A DNA stretch of 64,000 nucleotides from Bradyrhizobium sp. Arg816 (GCF_029989365.1 NZ_JAPRAQ010000002.1:248001-312000), one strand, 5' to 3'. Positions 25,454 to 34,910 are shown, counted from the stretch's first letter. Notes: generated by a model not told the origin, from the sequence alone. Numbers and translations are program-made.

Positions 25454-27343
25454 TTACAGGAATCCGATCGAGATCCAGGGGAAGATCGCGACGATGATCA
25501 ATCCCACCAGCAGCGCCAGCAGATAGCCCCAGATCGGCCTGATGCCTTCCGCCGGATCGACGCGTCCGATGGCGCAGGCGGCATAATAGCCGACGCCGAA
25601 GGGCGGGGCGAATAGTCCGATACCCATGGCGAGAATGATCACCATGGCATAGTGCACCTCGTGCACGCCGACGGCACGGGCGATCGGAAACAGCAGCGGC
25701 CCGAACAGCACGATTGCCGGAATGCCCTCGAGCACGCTGCCGAGGATGGTGAAGGCCAGGATGGACACGGCGATGAAGGTCGCAGGCCCCCCGGGCAATC
25801 CGGTCATGGCTGAGGCCAGCGAGCGCGAGAAGCCGGATTGGGTGAGCCCCCAGGCCATGCCGGTCGCGGTGCCGATGATCAGCAGGATCGCGCCTGACAG
25901 CGCCGCGGTCTCGACCAGCATGGGAAACAGCCGCCGCCAGTCGAAGCGGCGGTAGACGAGGAGGCCGACCAGGGCGCCGTAGACGATGCCGATGGTGGAG
26001 ACCTCGGTCGCGGTCGCAATGCCCTCGACCACGGCGTAGCGGATCACGAAGGGCAGCGCGAGCGCGGGCAGGGCGATGATGAAGGTCTTGCCGATCTCGC
26101 CACCCGTGGCGCGGCGGACATGGCTCATGTCCTCGTGGCGGTAGCGCCACCACACCAGCATGCAGAGCGTGATGGCGAGCACGACGCCGGGCAGCAGGCC
26201 GCCGGTGAAGAGGGCGGCGATCGAGACGCCCGTGACCGAGCCGATCGTGATCAGCACGAGGCTCGGCGGAATGGTCTCGGTTTGGGCGCCTGTAGCCGCA
26301 AGAAGCGCCACGAGGTCGCCGGGCTTGGCGCCGCGCTGCTTCATTTCCGGGAACAGCACGGGCGCCACCGCCGCCATGTCGGCGGCCTTGGCGCCGGAGA
26401 TGCCTGAGACCAGATACATCGCGCCGACCAGCACGTAATGCAGGCCGCCGCGGACATGGCCGAGCAGGCTCGCCAGGAACGCGACCATGGCCCGCGCCAT
26501 GCCGGTCATCTCGATCAGGAGCCCCAGGAACACGAACAGCGGCACCGAGAGCAGGATGAGGTGGCTCATGCCCTCGTCCATCCGGCCGACCAGCACCATG
26601 ACCGGCGTCCGCGTGGTCAGCGCCAGATAGCCGAAGATGGCGAGGCCAAACCCGAACGCAATGGGAACGCCGGCAAAGACGCAGAAGCCGGCGACGCCGA
26701 CGAAGAAGATGACGAGGTTGAGATTGCCGAGCGGCCGCAGATAAGGCTGCGCCAGCCAGAACAGACCGACGATGACGGCAACCGATATCACCGCCGTCAG
26801 CACCATGCGGTAATCGGCGGCGCGCAGCAGCCGCAGCAGCGCGAACACCGCCATCAGGCAGATGCCCGCCGGCAGCGCCGCGGCGCGCCACATGTTCGAG
26901 ATCTGGAGCGCCGGCGTGGTGATGAAGCTTTCCTCGTAGGCGTATTCGGCGGACGGCCAGATGATCAGCGCCAGGAACGCCAGCGCCGCGCAGGTCGCGA
27001 CCACGTCCAGATAGGCGCGCATGGCCGGCCTCGCGCTCGCGACGAGCGCCGTCATGCGCATGTGCTCGGAGCGGCGGAATGCGACCGCAGCGCCCAGCAT
27101 GGCGAGCCACAGGAACAGGATCGAGGCGAGTTCATCCGACCAGATCAACGGCCGGTGCACGCCGTAGCGTGCGACCACGCCGGCAAACAGGATCACGATC
27201 TCGGCGACGACCAGGATCGCCGCGGGGATCTCGACGGCGAGGCCGAGGAGGCGCTCCAGCGAGGCCAGCACAGGGGATCGGCGAGGGGGCTGAACAGCCA
27301 CCTCGCCCACCACTCCGGTCGCCTCAACCTCGACATGAGCCAT
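25454..27343 (-). CDS. TRAP transporter permease, fused small and large subunits (DctQM)
   Basis: A 629-residue membrane protein. The first 170 residues are a DctQ-type four-helix unit (VVARYGVHRPLIWSDELASI, LFLWLAMLGAAVAFRRSEH). The rest is a DctM-type unit with GVPIAFGFGLAIFGYL, SVPLFVFLGLLIEMTG, MYLVSGISGAKAADMAAVAP and PPSLVLITIGSVTG. Such QM fusions are a known subclass of TRAP transporters. Together with the binding protein upstream (30 bp) it imports an organic anion using a sodium or proton gradient. Confidence 0.93.
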   Translation of the reverse strand: MAHVEVEATGVVGEVAVQPPRRSPVLASLERLLGLAVEIPAAILVVAEIVILFAGVVARYGVHRPLIWSDELASILFLWLAMLGAAVAFRRSEHMRMTALVASARPAMRAYLDVVATCAALAFLALIIWPSAEYAYEESFITTPALQISNMWRAAALPAGICLMAVFALLRLLRAADYRMVLTAVISVAVIVGLFWLAQPYLRPLGNLNLVIFFVGVAGFCVFAGVPIAFGFGLAIFGYLALTTRTPVMVLVGRMDEGMSHLILLSVPLFVFLGLLIEMTGMARAMVAFLASLLGHVRGGLHYVLVGAMYLVSGISGAKAADMAAVAPVLFPEMKQRGAKPGDLVALLAATGAQTETIPPSLVLITIGSVTGVSIAALFTGGLLPGVVLAITLCMLVWWRYRHEDMSHVRRATGGEIGKTFIIALPALALPFVIRYAVVEGIATATEVSTIGIVYGALVGLLVYRRFDWRRLFPMLVETAALSGAILLIIGTATGMAWGLTQSGFSRSLASAMTGLPGGPATFIAVSILAFTILGSVLEGIPAIVLFGPLLFPIARAVGVHEVHYAMVIILAMGIGLFAPPFGVGYYAACAIGRVDPAEGIRPIWGYLLALLVGLIIVAIFPWISIGFL

Positions 27344-27373
27344 CTCGATAAGAACCTCGGCGGCCCCGACGCG

Positions 27374-28393
27374 TTACGACAGCTTGCCGACGGCCTTTTC
27401 CAGGAGATCCCAAGCCTGGTCGCCATACTTGCCCTTCCACTCGGCATAGAAGCCGGCGGAGCGCAGCTTGTCACGGAATGGCGCCACCGCAGGCTGGTTG
27501 AAGGTCAGGCCCTTGCCCGCGAGCTCCTGCTGGAGGTTCGCATTGAGCTTGGCGGTATCCTCACGTTCCTTCATGGCGGCGGCATTGATGTTCTTGGCGA
27601 CGATGGTGCGCACATCCTCAGGCAGCGCGCTCCAGGCGCGGCGGTTGGCCAGGAACCAGAAGCCGTCCCACATGTGGTTGGTCAGCGAACAGTACTTCTG
27701 CACCTCGTACAGCTTGGCGGTCGAAATGATCGCCAGCGGGTTCTCCTGGCCCTCGACGATCTTGGTCTGGAGCGCGGAATAGACCTCGGCGAAATTGATC
27801 GAGGCGGGCGCCGCATCGAACGCCTTGAACATCGAGGTCCACAGCGGCGACACCGGCACGCGGATCTTGAAGCCCTTGAGGTCGTCGGGCCCGTTGATCG
27901 GCTTGCTCGACGACGTGGTCTGGCGGAAGCCGTTGTCCCAGATCTTGTCCATGACCTCGAGGCCGGCCTTCTTGATCTCGCCGCGGACATGGGCGCCGAG
28001 GTCGCCGTCCATGGCCTTCCAGACCGTGCCGTAGTCCGGGAACGCGAAGCCGATGCCGTTGATGGACGCGGCCGGCACCAGGGTCGACAGGATCAGGCCT
28101 GACAGCGTGAAGAACTCGACGCCGCCGGACCGGATCTGGCTCAGCATGTCGGTGTCGGAGCCGAGCTGGTTGTTCGGGAAGATCTGGAGGTCGAACTTGC
28201 CGTTGGTCTCGGCCTTGATCGCCGCCGCCATCTCCTTGGCGCGCACGTTCAGCGGATGGGTGTCAGGCAGGTTGTTGGCGTATTTGTAGGTGAACTCGGC
28301 GCTCTGGGCGCGGGCCACATGGGGCGCACCGAGGCCGCCCAGGACCGCGGTCGCGGCGGAGGCCTTGAGAAGCGTGCGTCGGGAAAAACTCAT
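27374..28393 (-). CDS. TRAP transporter substrate-binding protein (DctP family)
   Basis: A 339-residue periplasmic protein with a twin-arginine signal (SFSRRTLLKASAATAVLG). DctP features: YKYANNLPDTHPLNVRAKEM, IFPNNQLGSDTDMLSQIRSG, the Arg/Asn clamp region FKIRVPVSPLWTSMFKAFDA and GQENPLAIISTAKLYEVQKY. ATG at 28393 fits the signal peptide; the longer frame adds about 60 unlikely residues. It is the first gene of the operon with the QM permease and acyl-CoA synthetase. Confidence 0.93.
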   Translation of the reverse strand: MSFSRRTLLKASAATAVLGGLGAPHVARAQSAEFTYKYANNLPDTHPLNVRAKEMAAAIKAETNGKFDLQIFPNNQLGSDTDMLSQIRSGGVEFFTLSGLILSTLVPAASINGIGFAFPDYGTVWKAMDGDLGAHVRGEIKKAGLEVMDKIWDNGFRQTTSSSKPINGPDDLKGFKIRVPVSPLWTSMFKAFDAAPASINFAEVYSALQTKIVEGQENPLAIISTAKLYEVQKYCSLTNHMWDGFWFLANRRAWSALPEDVRTIVAKNINAAAMKEREDTAKLNANLQQELAGKGLTFNQPAVAPFRDKLRSAGFYAEWKGKYGDQAWDLLEKAVGKLS

Positions 28394-28899
28394 GGGTCTG
28401 CTTCCTCGGAAGTTTGTTGTTGTTCTGAGATGCAAACCTATACGGACGGAAGGCCTGAAGGTCATCTGCGATCTCGCGAGGTCTCGCTTATTGCAGCCGG
28501 ACACCGTCGCGGCAATATCGGCGTTCGGCAGATGGGCCGGATTCAAAATCTGAAAAACAACCCCATGCACAGTAGCCGTCAAGAGCCGAGAGGTCGGTCG
28601 CGGCCCAGATCGAAAACGGACGGCAAGCGAAGGCGCGGTGTCAGGAATTCGATCTAAATATCTGATCTAATTGTACATAAATATATTCCATAATATACCT
28701 TATGCGAATTATGGATATGGCGGTCCGGGCTGGGGCCCGCTTGGCGCACGGTCGCCGAAATCCCTCCCCACCGTTCATGGTGAGCCGCCTTGCAGGCCGT
28801 GGCGTCGCGACGCATCGCCGTCGTGCGGACTTCAGCTGTGCATTCTGCTGAACGGGTGACGCTCGCGCACGACGTCACCCGGGATGGTCCGGCCGGCAG
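28394..28899. other. Intergenic stretch upstream of the TRAP operon
   Basis: About 500 bp without a supported gene. The part 28655-28720 is unusually AT-rich (CTAAATATCTGATCTAATTG and ATAAATATATTCCATAATAT) and may hold the TRAP operon promoter or a regulator site. A nine-pair hairpin lies at 28853-28881. A short minus-strand frame (28654-28878) has no ribosome site and is not believed. Confidence 0.5.
28853..28881 (-). terminator. Hairpin behind the nitroreductase operon
   Basis: CGGGTGACG and CGTCACCCG pair perfectly around an eleven-base loop, 19 bp after the lyase-like gene. There is no T-run, so it may be a factor-dependent or mRNA-stabilising end. Confidence 0.5.
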
Positions 28900-29439
28900 T
28901 CAGGACGGCGCGGCGAAGTCGTAGGAGATGCGTCCGGCGGGCAGATAGAACAGAGCGATGACGGCGCCGCCGCGGACCTCGGGATAGTGCCGGCTGCCGG
29001 GATCGGGCGCGGTCCAGCCGGGCCCTTGCCAGCCCTGCAGCCCCTTGAGCTCGGCGCCCTTGTCCAGCGGCACGACCAGGTTCAGTTCCCCATATGGGTG
29101 ACCGTGATATTGGCCGCGGAGCACGTCATCGTCGTCCTCGTCCTTGAAGCGGCGTGGATCGGTGCTGTTCATGTAGACGGCCGTGATGCTGAACTGGAAC
29201 GTTTCGGGCATCGGCTCAAGGATGCGGCTGCGCCGGTAGTTCGGACCTTCGACCTCCTGGTTCGCCGCCCAGCCTTCCGCGACCCCGAGCTTAATCAGGC
29301 GTGCCAGGTCCTGGTAGAGCTGGCTGCCCTCGCCGTATTTTTGATTGAGCCACCGCTCCATCTCCGCGCCGGGCGTCATGTCCTTGACCTCGCGCAGAAA
29401 CGGAATGCTGCACTGAATCAGTTCGTCTCGGCTTCCCAT
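28900..29439 (-). CDS. 4-hydroxylaminobenzoate lyase-like protein (DUF4863)
   Basis: A 179-residue soluble protein. The C-terminal half is cupin-like and carries the recognisable blocks GQYHGHPYGELNLVVPLDKG, AELKGLQGWQGPGWTAPDPG, SRHYPEVRGGAVIALFYLPA and GRISYDF. I recall these from the DUF4863 / hydroxylaminobenzoate lyase (PnbB) group, which turns 4-hydroxylaminobenzoate into protocatechuate and ammonia. Two His and a Glu could hold a metal. Its start lies inside the end of the nitroreductase gene (22-bp overlap), so the two are co-translated, which matches the two-step pathway. Naming rests on memory of the family. Confidence 0.7.
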   Translation of the reverse strand: MGSRDELIQCSIPFLREVKDMTPGAEMERWLNQKYGEGSQLYQDLARLIKLGVAEGWAANQEVEGPNYRRSRILEPMPETFQFSITAVYMNSTDPRRFKDEDDDDVLRGQYHGHPYGELNLVVPLDKGAELKGLQGWQGPGWTAPDPGSRHYPEVRGGAVIALFYLPAGRISYDFAAPS

Positions 29440-30188
29440 GGCCTTGTCCTTTCCATTTGGGTTGCACTTTGTTCTTCGAAGCCTGCGAAAGACGCGAATT
29501 CCGCGACGTCGGCGCGCGGCATCAGCCTGCCCTTGGCGAGGTCCCTGGCGCGGCCGATCGAGATGCCGCACACCACCATTTGCTCCGCCGGGATCGACAG
29601 CAGCGGGCGCAGGATCCGGTGATATCTGGAGAACGTTTCCTGCGGACAGGACTGAAGCCCATGGCCCGCCGCAGCCAGCAGCACGTTCTGGACGAACATG
29701 CCGAGGTCGAGCCAGCTGCCGACTTCAAGGCGCCGGTCGATCGTGACGATCAGCCCGACGGGTGCGCCGAAGAACGCATAGTTCTTGGCGGTTTGTCCGC
29801 TCCTGGCTTCGATATCGGTTTGGGCGATGCCGAGCGAGCCGTAGAACAATCGGCCGAACTCCTGTCGTCTCTGCAAATAGGGTTCGGGCAGGTCGTTGGC
29901 GTAGTAGCTGTATTCCGACCTATGCGCGTCGCGGGCCGTTTCGTGCGCCTCGCGCAGCGCCGCCGACACCCTGTCTTTGGCATCGCCGGCCAGCACGTAG
30001 ACGTGCCAGGGCTGGATATTGGCACCGCTTGGCGCAAACCGTGCCACGCGCAGAATCTGCTCGATGGTCCCTCGCCCGAGCGGCGCGCCCGAGAAGTCGC
30101 GGCATGCAAAGCGGCCTGCGATGATCTCGTCGATCCCGTTCTGCACGGCCGTGCCCTCGCCGATCATGGCTGCTTCAGGAGCGGACAT
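29418..30188 (-). CDS. Nitroreductase family protein (FMN/NAD(P)H), PnbA/NfnB-like
   Basis: A 256-residue flavoprotein. N-terminal RFACRDFSGAPLGRGTIEQI with FMN-binding Arg, then RVARFAPSGANIQPWHVYVL, a central FFGAPVGLIVTIDRRLEVGS, LDLGMFVQNVLLAAAGHGLQ and QSCPQETFSRY, and C-terminal VVCGISIGRA. This is the oxygen-insensitive nitroreductase fold. Next to a hydroxylaminobenzoate-lyase-like gene, the likely reaction is four-electron reduction of a nitroaromatic acid to the hydroxylamine. It overlaps the upstream binding-protein gene by 25 bp. Confidence 0.88.
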   Translation of the reverse strand: MSAPEAAMIGEGTAVQNGIDEIIAGRFACRDFSGAPLGRGTIEQILRVARFAPSGANIQPWHVYVLAGDAKDRVSAALREAHETARDAHRSEYSYYANDLPEPYLQRRQEFGRLFYGSLGIAQTDIEARSGQTAKNYAFFGAPVGLIVTIDRRLEVGSWLDLGMFVQNVLLAAAGHGLQSCPQETFSRYHRILRPLLSIPAEQMVVCGISIGRARDLAKGRLMPRADVAEFASFAGFEEQSATQMERTRPWEAETN

Positions 30189-31372
30189 CCGCCTTGCTCC
30201 ATCGGCCGGAAAGCTTCCTCTCCCGGAATCGTCGCCAGCAGCTCGTAATAGTCGAATTTGTATTTGGACTGCTCGGGCGACTTGACGCGAAAAAGATACA
30301 TGTCGCGGACCAGCCGGCCGTCCTCGCGGATCCGGCCATTTTTCGTCATGAAATCGTTCACGGGCATGTCGCGCATCTTGGCGGCTATGGTCGGCCCATC
30401 CAGTGTGCCGGCCGCCTGAACCGCCCTAAGATAGTGCATCACCGCGCCATAGGTGCCGGCGTGGATCATGGTCGGGACCTTCTGGGTCTTGGCGATGAAG
30501 CGCTTCGACCACGCCCGCGTGTCCTCGTTCTGGTCCCAATAGAATGCCGAGCTCAGCATCAAGCCCTGGGCGCTCTGGAGCCCGAGGCTGTGAATGTCGG
30601 CAATGAAGACGAGCAGCCCGACAAGCTTCTGCCGCTGCGTGATGCCGAATTCACCGGCCTGCTTGACGGCGTTGATGAAGTCGCCGCCGGTGTCGGCGAG
30701 CGCGATCACGTCCGCCTTCGAGGACTGTGCCTGGAGCAGGAAGGACGAAAAATCGGGCGTATTGAGTGGATGCTTCACCGCGCCGATCACCTTGCCGCCC
30801 GAGGCGTCGATGACCTTGCGGCTATCGGCCTCGAGCTGCGCACCGAGGGAATAATCGACCGAGATAAAGTACCAGGAGCTTGCGCCGAGACGCGATATCG
30901 CCCGCGTCGTTCCCTGCGACAGCGCATAGGTATCGTAGGTCCAGTGAATGCCGGTCGGCGAGCATTCGTCGCCAGTGAGGCGCGACGTGGCGGCGCCGGT
31001 GGCGAGGAACAGTTTCTTCTTGTCCCGTGTGATGCCCTGCACCGCCAGCGCGACCGCAGAATTGGGCACGTCGAGGATCACCTCGACGTTTTCATTTTCG
31101 AGCCATCGCCGGGCGATGGTCGCTCCCACATCGGCCTTGTTCTGGTGGTCTCCCGCGACGATCTGGATACCGCGCCCCAGCACCTGACCACCAAAATCGT
31201 CGACCGCCATTTGCGCCGCAACCACCGAGCCCTGGCCGCCATTGTCGGCGTAGAGCGAGGACATGTCGGTGAGAACGCCGAGCTTGACCGGACCATGCTG
31301 CGCAATGGCCGGCGCCGTGAACAGCGCCAGTGCTAGTCCGAAAGCTCCGATCGACATCCCGCAGGGTTTCAT
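30164..31372 (-). CDS. ABC transporter substrate-binding protein (LivK family)
   Basis: A 402-residue periplasmic binding protein with signal peptide (cut after APAIA, about residue 24). Family text: HGPVKLGVLTDMSSLYADNG, GQGSVVAAQMAVDDFGGQVL, IQIVAGDHQNKADVG and FLATGAATSRLTGDECSPTG. Such Leu/Ile/Val-type proteins often bind aromatic acids in rhizobia. First gene of the three-gene operon with nitroreductase and lyase; the ribosome site GGAGGAG is strong. No permease or ATPase genes are nearby, so it must share them with another locus. Confidence 0.9.
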   Translation of the reverse strand: MKPCGMSIGAFGLALALFTAPAIAQHGPVKLGVLTDMSSLYADNGGQGSVVAAQMAVDDFGGQVLGRGIQIVAGDHQNKADVGATIARRWLENENVEVILDVPNSAVALAVQGITRDKKKLFLATGAATSRLTGDECSPTGIHWTYDTYALSQGTTRAISRLGASSWYFISVDYSLGAQLEADSRKVIDASGGKVIGAVKHPLNTPDFSSFLLQAQSSKADVIALADTGGDFINAVKQAGEFGITQRQKLVGLLVFIADIHSLGLQSAQGLMLSSAFYWDQNEDTRAWSKRFIAKTQKVPTMIHAGTYGAVMHYLRAVQAAGTLDGPTIAAKMRDMPVNDFMTKNGRIREDGRLVRDMYLFRVKSPEQSKYKFDYYELLATIPGEEAFRPMEQGGCPLLKQP

Positions 31373-31600
31373 TGCCTGTCTCCTCCAAATTCGGCGCCGG
31401 GATCATGACGGGATCGCGCGAATGCGGAAGTGAAACTCTTGCAGAGTGATCCTGAACCGCCTTCAGATTGGTGGCGCGAACGGCCGGGCGTCGCGGTCCG
31501 GGCGCCCTGCTCGGTTGCGTCGGCTGCGCGCATGGCCTTAACTGGGAAAGATCGCAGGTACGCAACGGGCGCGCGATCCGCCTGTGACGGTGTCCTGCAC

Positions 31601-32578
31601 GTGGCTGTTTCCTTCAAGACCCTGGACCTGAACCTGCTCAAGGTCTTCGACGCCGTCATGGAGGAGCGCAGCGTGCTGCGGGCCAGCCAGAGGGTTGCCC
31701 TCAGTCAATCCGCCGTGAGCCATTCGCTCGCCCGGCTCCGCGAGATGCTGGAAGACGATTTGTTCGTGCGCACGGCGACCGGAATGCAGCCGACCGCGCG
31801 TGCGTTGACGATGGCGCCGCAGGTTCGCGAAGCCCTGCGATCTCTCGAGGCGGCGGTCGAGCAGCCGCGCTTCGTTCCGGCGGCCTCGACCAGACAGTTC
31901 ACCTTGGCCGCCAACGACTTCACCACGATGGTGCTGGCGTCACCGCTCCTGAAGATACTTGGGCTTGAGGCGCCGGCGATCGACCTGATCATCAAGCCGG
32001 TGACACGGATCGACCTTGCCGAGCAGATCGACCTTGGTCGCATCGACGTTGCGATCGGTGTCTTCTCGGATCCGCCGAGCCGCTTCCGGACCTCGCTGCT
32101 GTTCGAATATGACGATGTGCTGATCGTGGGCGGAAAGCGCAAGCTCGGGCGGATCGATAACGCGGCTCTGGCGCGCATGCCGCTGGTCGTTGTCTCCTTC
32201 GGCGGCGAGCAGGAGGGAGCGATCGGAGGCTTCATCTCCGAGCGCGGCCTCGCCAGGCGATCGGAAATGTATGACCGCGCGGCGCTCGAACGGGCGCTGT
32301 CCGAAAGCGACCGGCCGCCGCGCATAGCTGTTTCGCTCCCGCATTTCCTTGCCCTGCCCGCCCTGCTCGCGGACTCCGAATTGGCGGCCATCGTTCCGCG
32401 TCCATTGGCGCGGGCGTTCGAACGCGCGCATGCCGTCACGACGTATGAACTGCCTTACGCCACAACCTCGGTAGAGGTCCGGCTGTTGTGGCACGAACGT
32501 ATCGAGGGCGAGCCGGCGCATGACTGGCTTCACGATATTCTTCGGCGCGCGACCGAGGACCTCAGGCGTGGACCCTAG
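31601..32578 (+). CDS. LysR-type transcriptional regulator
   Basis: A 325-residue regulator with N-terminal winged helix: LDLNLLKVFDAVMEERSVLR, SQRVALSQSAVSHSLARLRE and MLEDDLFVRTATGMQPT. A ligand-binding domain follows. It is divergent from the binding-protein/nitroreductase/lyase operon with about 230 bp between starts, the usual layout for a regulator that answers to the operon's substrate. The GTG at 31601 gives the normal distance to the HTH; a longer frame from GTG 31430 cannot be excluded. Ligand unknown. Confidence 0.88.
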   Translation: MAVSFKTLDLNLLKVFDAVMEERSVLRASQRVALSQSAVSHSLARLREMLEDDLFVRTATGMQPTARALTMAPQVREALRSLEAAVEQPRFVPAASTRQFTLAANDFTTMVLASPLLKILGLEAPAIDLIIKPVTRIDLAEQIDLGRIDVAIGVFSDPPSRFRTSLLFEYDDVLIVGGKRKLGRIDNAALARMPLVVVSFGGEQEGAIGGFISERGLARRSEMYDRAALERALSESDRPPRIAVSLPHFLALPALLADSELAAIVPRPLARAFERAHAVTTYELPYATTSVEVRLLWHERIEGEPAHDWLHDILRRATEDLRRGP

Positions 32579-32724
32579 CTGGAGACGCTCGCAGTCCTGG
32601 TTCCATTTTTCATTGAGTGGTTCGGTTGGGGCGCGCGAATGGAGGTTGTGCTAGACTAGGCGTCGCAGTCCTGAAGAGGTCAACGATACAAGGCGGTCCC
32701 AACCGCCCGTCAAGGGAGCCCGTC

Positions 32725-33921
32725 ATGCAGGAGAACGTCGCCCGCGCGACCACCTCGCGCGCCATTCCGTTCGACGCCGCCAAGCTCGACCGTCTTATGG
32801 AGGCCGCCGGCCTCGATGTGCTGGTCGTGACCTCCAAGCACAATGTGCAGTACCTGCTGGGCGCGGAGCGCGCGATCTTCTTCGACTACATGGACGCGAT
32901 GGGCGTCAGCCGCTATTTGCCGGTGCTGGTCTATCCCAAGGGCGTACCTGATAAGGCGGTCTATATCGGTCATCGTCTGGAGACCCATCAACGCGCCGTG
33001 GCTCCGCCGTGGGTACCGCAGGTCCGGACCGAGTCCAACGGCTCGGTGGATGCGGTGACGCGGGCCGTGGGCCTGATCCGGGATGCCGGCGTGCCTTTGA
33101 AGCGGGTCGGGGTCGAGATGGCGTTCCTGCCGATGGATGCGGGCCGGGCGCTCAGTGACGCCCTGCCCGGCGCCGAGCTCAAGGACGCGCTGCTGGTGCT
33201 GGAGCGGCTTCGCGCGGTCAAATCGCCAGATGAACTGGCCAAGCTCAAGACTGCATCCGAACTGGTGATTGCGTCGATGCTGGAGGTGATCGCCGCGCAC
33301 GGCCCGGGCACGACCAAGCAGCAATTGAGCGATGCACTGCGCGTCGCCGAGGCCAATCGCGGCCTGACCTTCGAATACTGCCTGCTCGCCTGCGGCAGCA
33401 GCCACAACAGGGCGCCGTCATCGCAGCGCTGGGAGCAAGGCGACGTGCTGTCGCTCGATTCCGGTGGCAATTATCACGGCTATATCGGCGACCTCGCCCG
33501 CATGGCCGTGCTGGGCGAGCCCGATGCGGAACTGAAAGACTGTCTGGCCGAGATCGAGGCCGTGCAGCGTGCCGCCTTCGCCGCGGTCCGGCCGGGCGCC
33601 ATGGGCGGCGACATCTACGTCGCGGCCGAGCGGCAGCTTGCCCGGATCACGCAGCGCGACTGCACGGATTTTCTGGCCCACGGCATGGGTCTCGTCAGCC
33701 ACGAGGCCCCTCGCCTGACCGCCAAGGGCCCGGTCCCCTACGACGACACCGACGCCCGCCTGCCGCTTCAACCCGGCATGGTGGTCTCGATCGAGACCAC
33801 GATGAAGCATCCGAAGCGCGGCTTCATCAAGCTCGAGGACACGGTCGCGGTGACGGCGACGGGATATGAGATTTTTGGCGAGGGCGGCCGCGGGTGGAAT
33901 TTGGGGGGCAGCAAGAGCTAG
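32725..33921 (+). CDS. M24 family metallopeptidase (Xaa-Pro aminopeptidase-like)
   Basis: A 398-residue protein with creatinase-like N-domain (LDVLVVTSKHNVQYLLGAER) and pita-bread catalytic domain. Metal ligand candidates: Asp in LSLDSGGNYHGYIGDLARMA, His in LAHGMGLVSHEAP, Glu in VVSIETTMKHP and Glu in FIKLEDTVAVT. The complete ligand set points to an active dipeptidase. ATG at 32725 has AAGGGAG before it. Substrate unknown. Confidence 0.9.
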   Translation: MQENVARATTSRAIPFDAAKLDRLMEAAGLDVLVVTSKHNVQYLLGAERAIFFDYMDAMGVSRYLPVLVYPKGVPDKAVYIGHRLETHQRAVAPPWVPQVRTESNGSVDAVTRAVGLIRDAGVPLKRVGVEMAFLPMDAGRALSDALPGAELKDALLVLERLRAVKSPDELAKLKTASELVIASMLEVIAAHGPGTTKQQLSDALRVAEANRGLTFEYCLLACGSSHNRAPSSQRWEQGDVLSLDSGGNYHGYIGDLARMAVLGEPDAELKDCLAEIEAVQRAAFAAVRPGAMGGDIYVAAERQLARITQRDCTDFLAHGMGLVSHEAPRLTAKGPVPYDDTDARLPLQPGMVVSIETTMKHPKRGFIKLEDTVAVTATGYEIFGEGGRGWNLGGSKS

Positions 33922-33940
33922 CCTGATGGCGTTGCAGGAC

Positions 33941-34068
33941 CCTCATGGTGAGGAGCGCGGCACGCGCTCTCCGGACGATCCTTTGCATCGCCGGGCGAAC
34001 CATGAAGGCCCGCCTCTCGCTGTGTGGCTATCCTTCGAGACGCGCTTTGCGGGCTCCTCAGGATGAGG
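33941..34068. repeat. Interspersed repeat of Bradyrhizobium type
   Basis: CCTCATGGTGAGGAGC at the left and GCTCCTCAGGATGAGG at the right pair imperfectly; between them stand CGAACCATGAAGGCCCG and ATCCTTCGAGACGC. This composite element is familiar from many Bradyrhizobium intergenic spaces. It fills the gap between two convergent genes. Confidence 0.75.
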
Positions 34069-34094
34069 TGCGGAGTCTGGAGCAAGCTGCGCAA

Positions 34095-34910
34095 TTAATG
34101 CGCCAGTAGCATCTCCAACTGGCTCTGCGCCCTCTTCACCGCCGTCGCGTACCAGCTCTGGCTGGGCGCTTCCTTGGCGAAACATTTGGTGTAGGCGTCC
34201 ATGGCATGGTCTTCCTTGGCCATGGCGTCCTCTGGAATCTTCCTGGCCATCATCTGCTTCCAGACTTTTTCGCAGGCCGGGATCTCAGCCGTCTTCACGG
34301 CGTCGGTTGCGGCGAGGAAGTAGACCTTGTCGCCCTGAATCGCGACGAGGTCGATTTCGTGCGGCGCGCCCTTCAGGTCGCCGTTGCCGCGGACGCCGAG
34401 CACAGCGACCGCGGCACTCGCGGATGCGGGCTTGGTGATCGGCAGCTCGGCATATTTGGCGAAGGCTGAGTCCTGGATCGCTTGATAGTAGAAGCGGTCC
34501 GACTTGAAGGCCGCGGCGATCTCCTGCGGCATGCCGTCCTCGCGATGCTCGTGCAGCCAGTGCTTGAGCAGACCTGTGGTGGTCACCACGGCCTGCATCT
34601 TGTCGCCTTCGGAGGCAAAGCCCAGACCGTCGAGATGGCCGAAGCCCGAGTCGCCCTTGAACAGCGTGTCGGCGTTCGACTTGCCTTCCGCCGGCAATCC
34701 CTTGATCGAGACCGCGCCCACCAGACCGCGCAGCGCGCCTGTCAGCTCCTTGAGCGCCGCGTCATGCTGCTTATAGGTCTCGTCATTCTCCTTGGCTTTG
34801 GAGAATTTTGCGATGTAGCGATCGCGCAAATCGAGATAGTGCTGCTCGGGGGCGGCCGCGTGTGCGGGCGTTGCGAAGACGAGCAGGCAGAGCAACGCAA
34901 GCGATCTCAT
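34095..34910 (-). CDS. Exported hypothetical protein (271 aa)
   Basis: Signal peptide at residues 1-19 (LALLCLLVFATPAHA). The mature part is helical and hydrophilic: EQHYLDLRDRYIAKFSKAKE, HDAALKELTGALRGLVGAVS, GDSGFGHLDGLGFASEGDKM, then ACEKVWKQMMARKIPEDAMA. Two Cys near the end (IPACEKVW and YTKCFAKE) could form a disulfide. No enzyme motif is seen. It stands alone between repeats. Confidence 0.8.
   Translation of the reverse strand: MRSLALLCLLVFATPAHAAAPEQHYLDLRDRYIAKFSKAKENDETYKQHDAALKELTGALRGLVGAVSIKGLPAEGKSNADTLFKGDSGFGHLDGLGFASEGDKMQAVVTTTGLLKHWLHEHREDGMPQEIAAAFKSDRFYYQAIQDSAFAKYAELPITKPASASAAVAVLGVRGNGDLKGAPHEIDLVAIQGDKVYFLAATDAVKTAEIPACEKVWKQMMARKIPEDAMAKEDHAMDAYTKCFAKEAPSQSWYATAVKRAQSQLEMLLAH

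Noticed and set aside
26438..28102. A 554-codon plus-strand frame antisense to the TRAP genes
   Set aside because: Composed of His/Arg/Gln/Asp-rich text from mirrored hydrophobic helices; no family.
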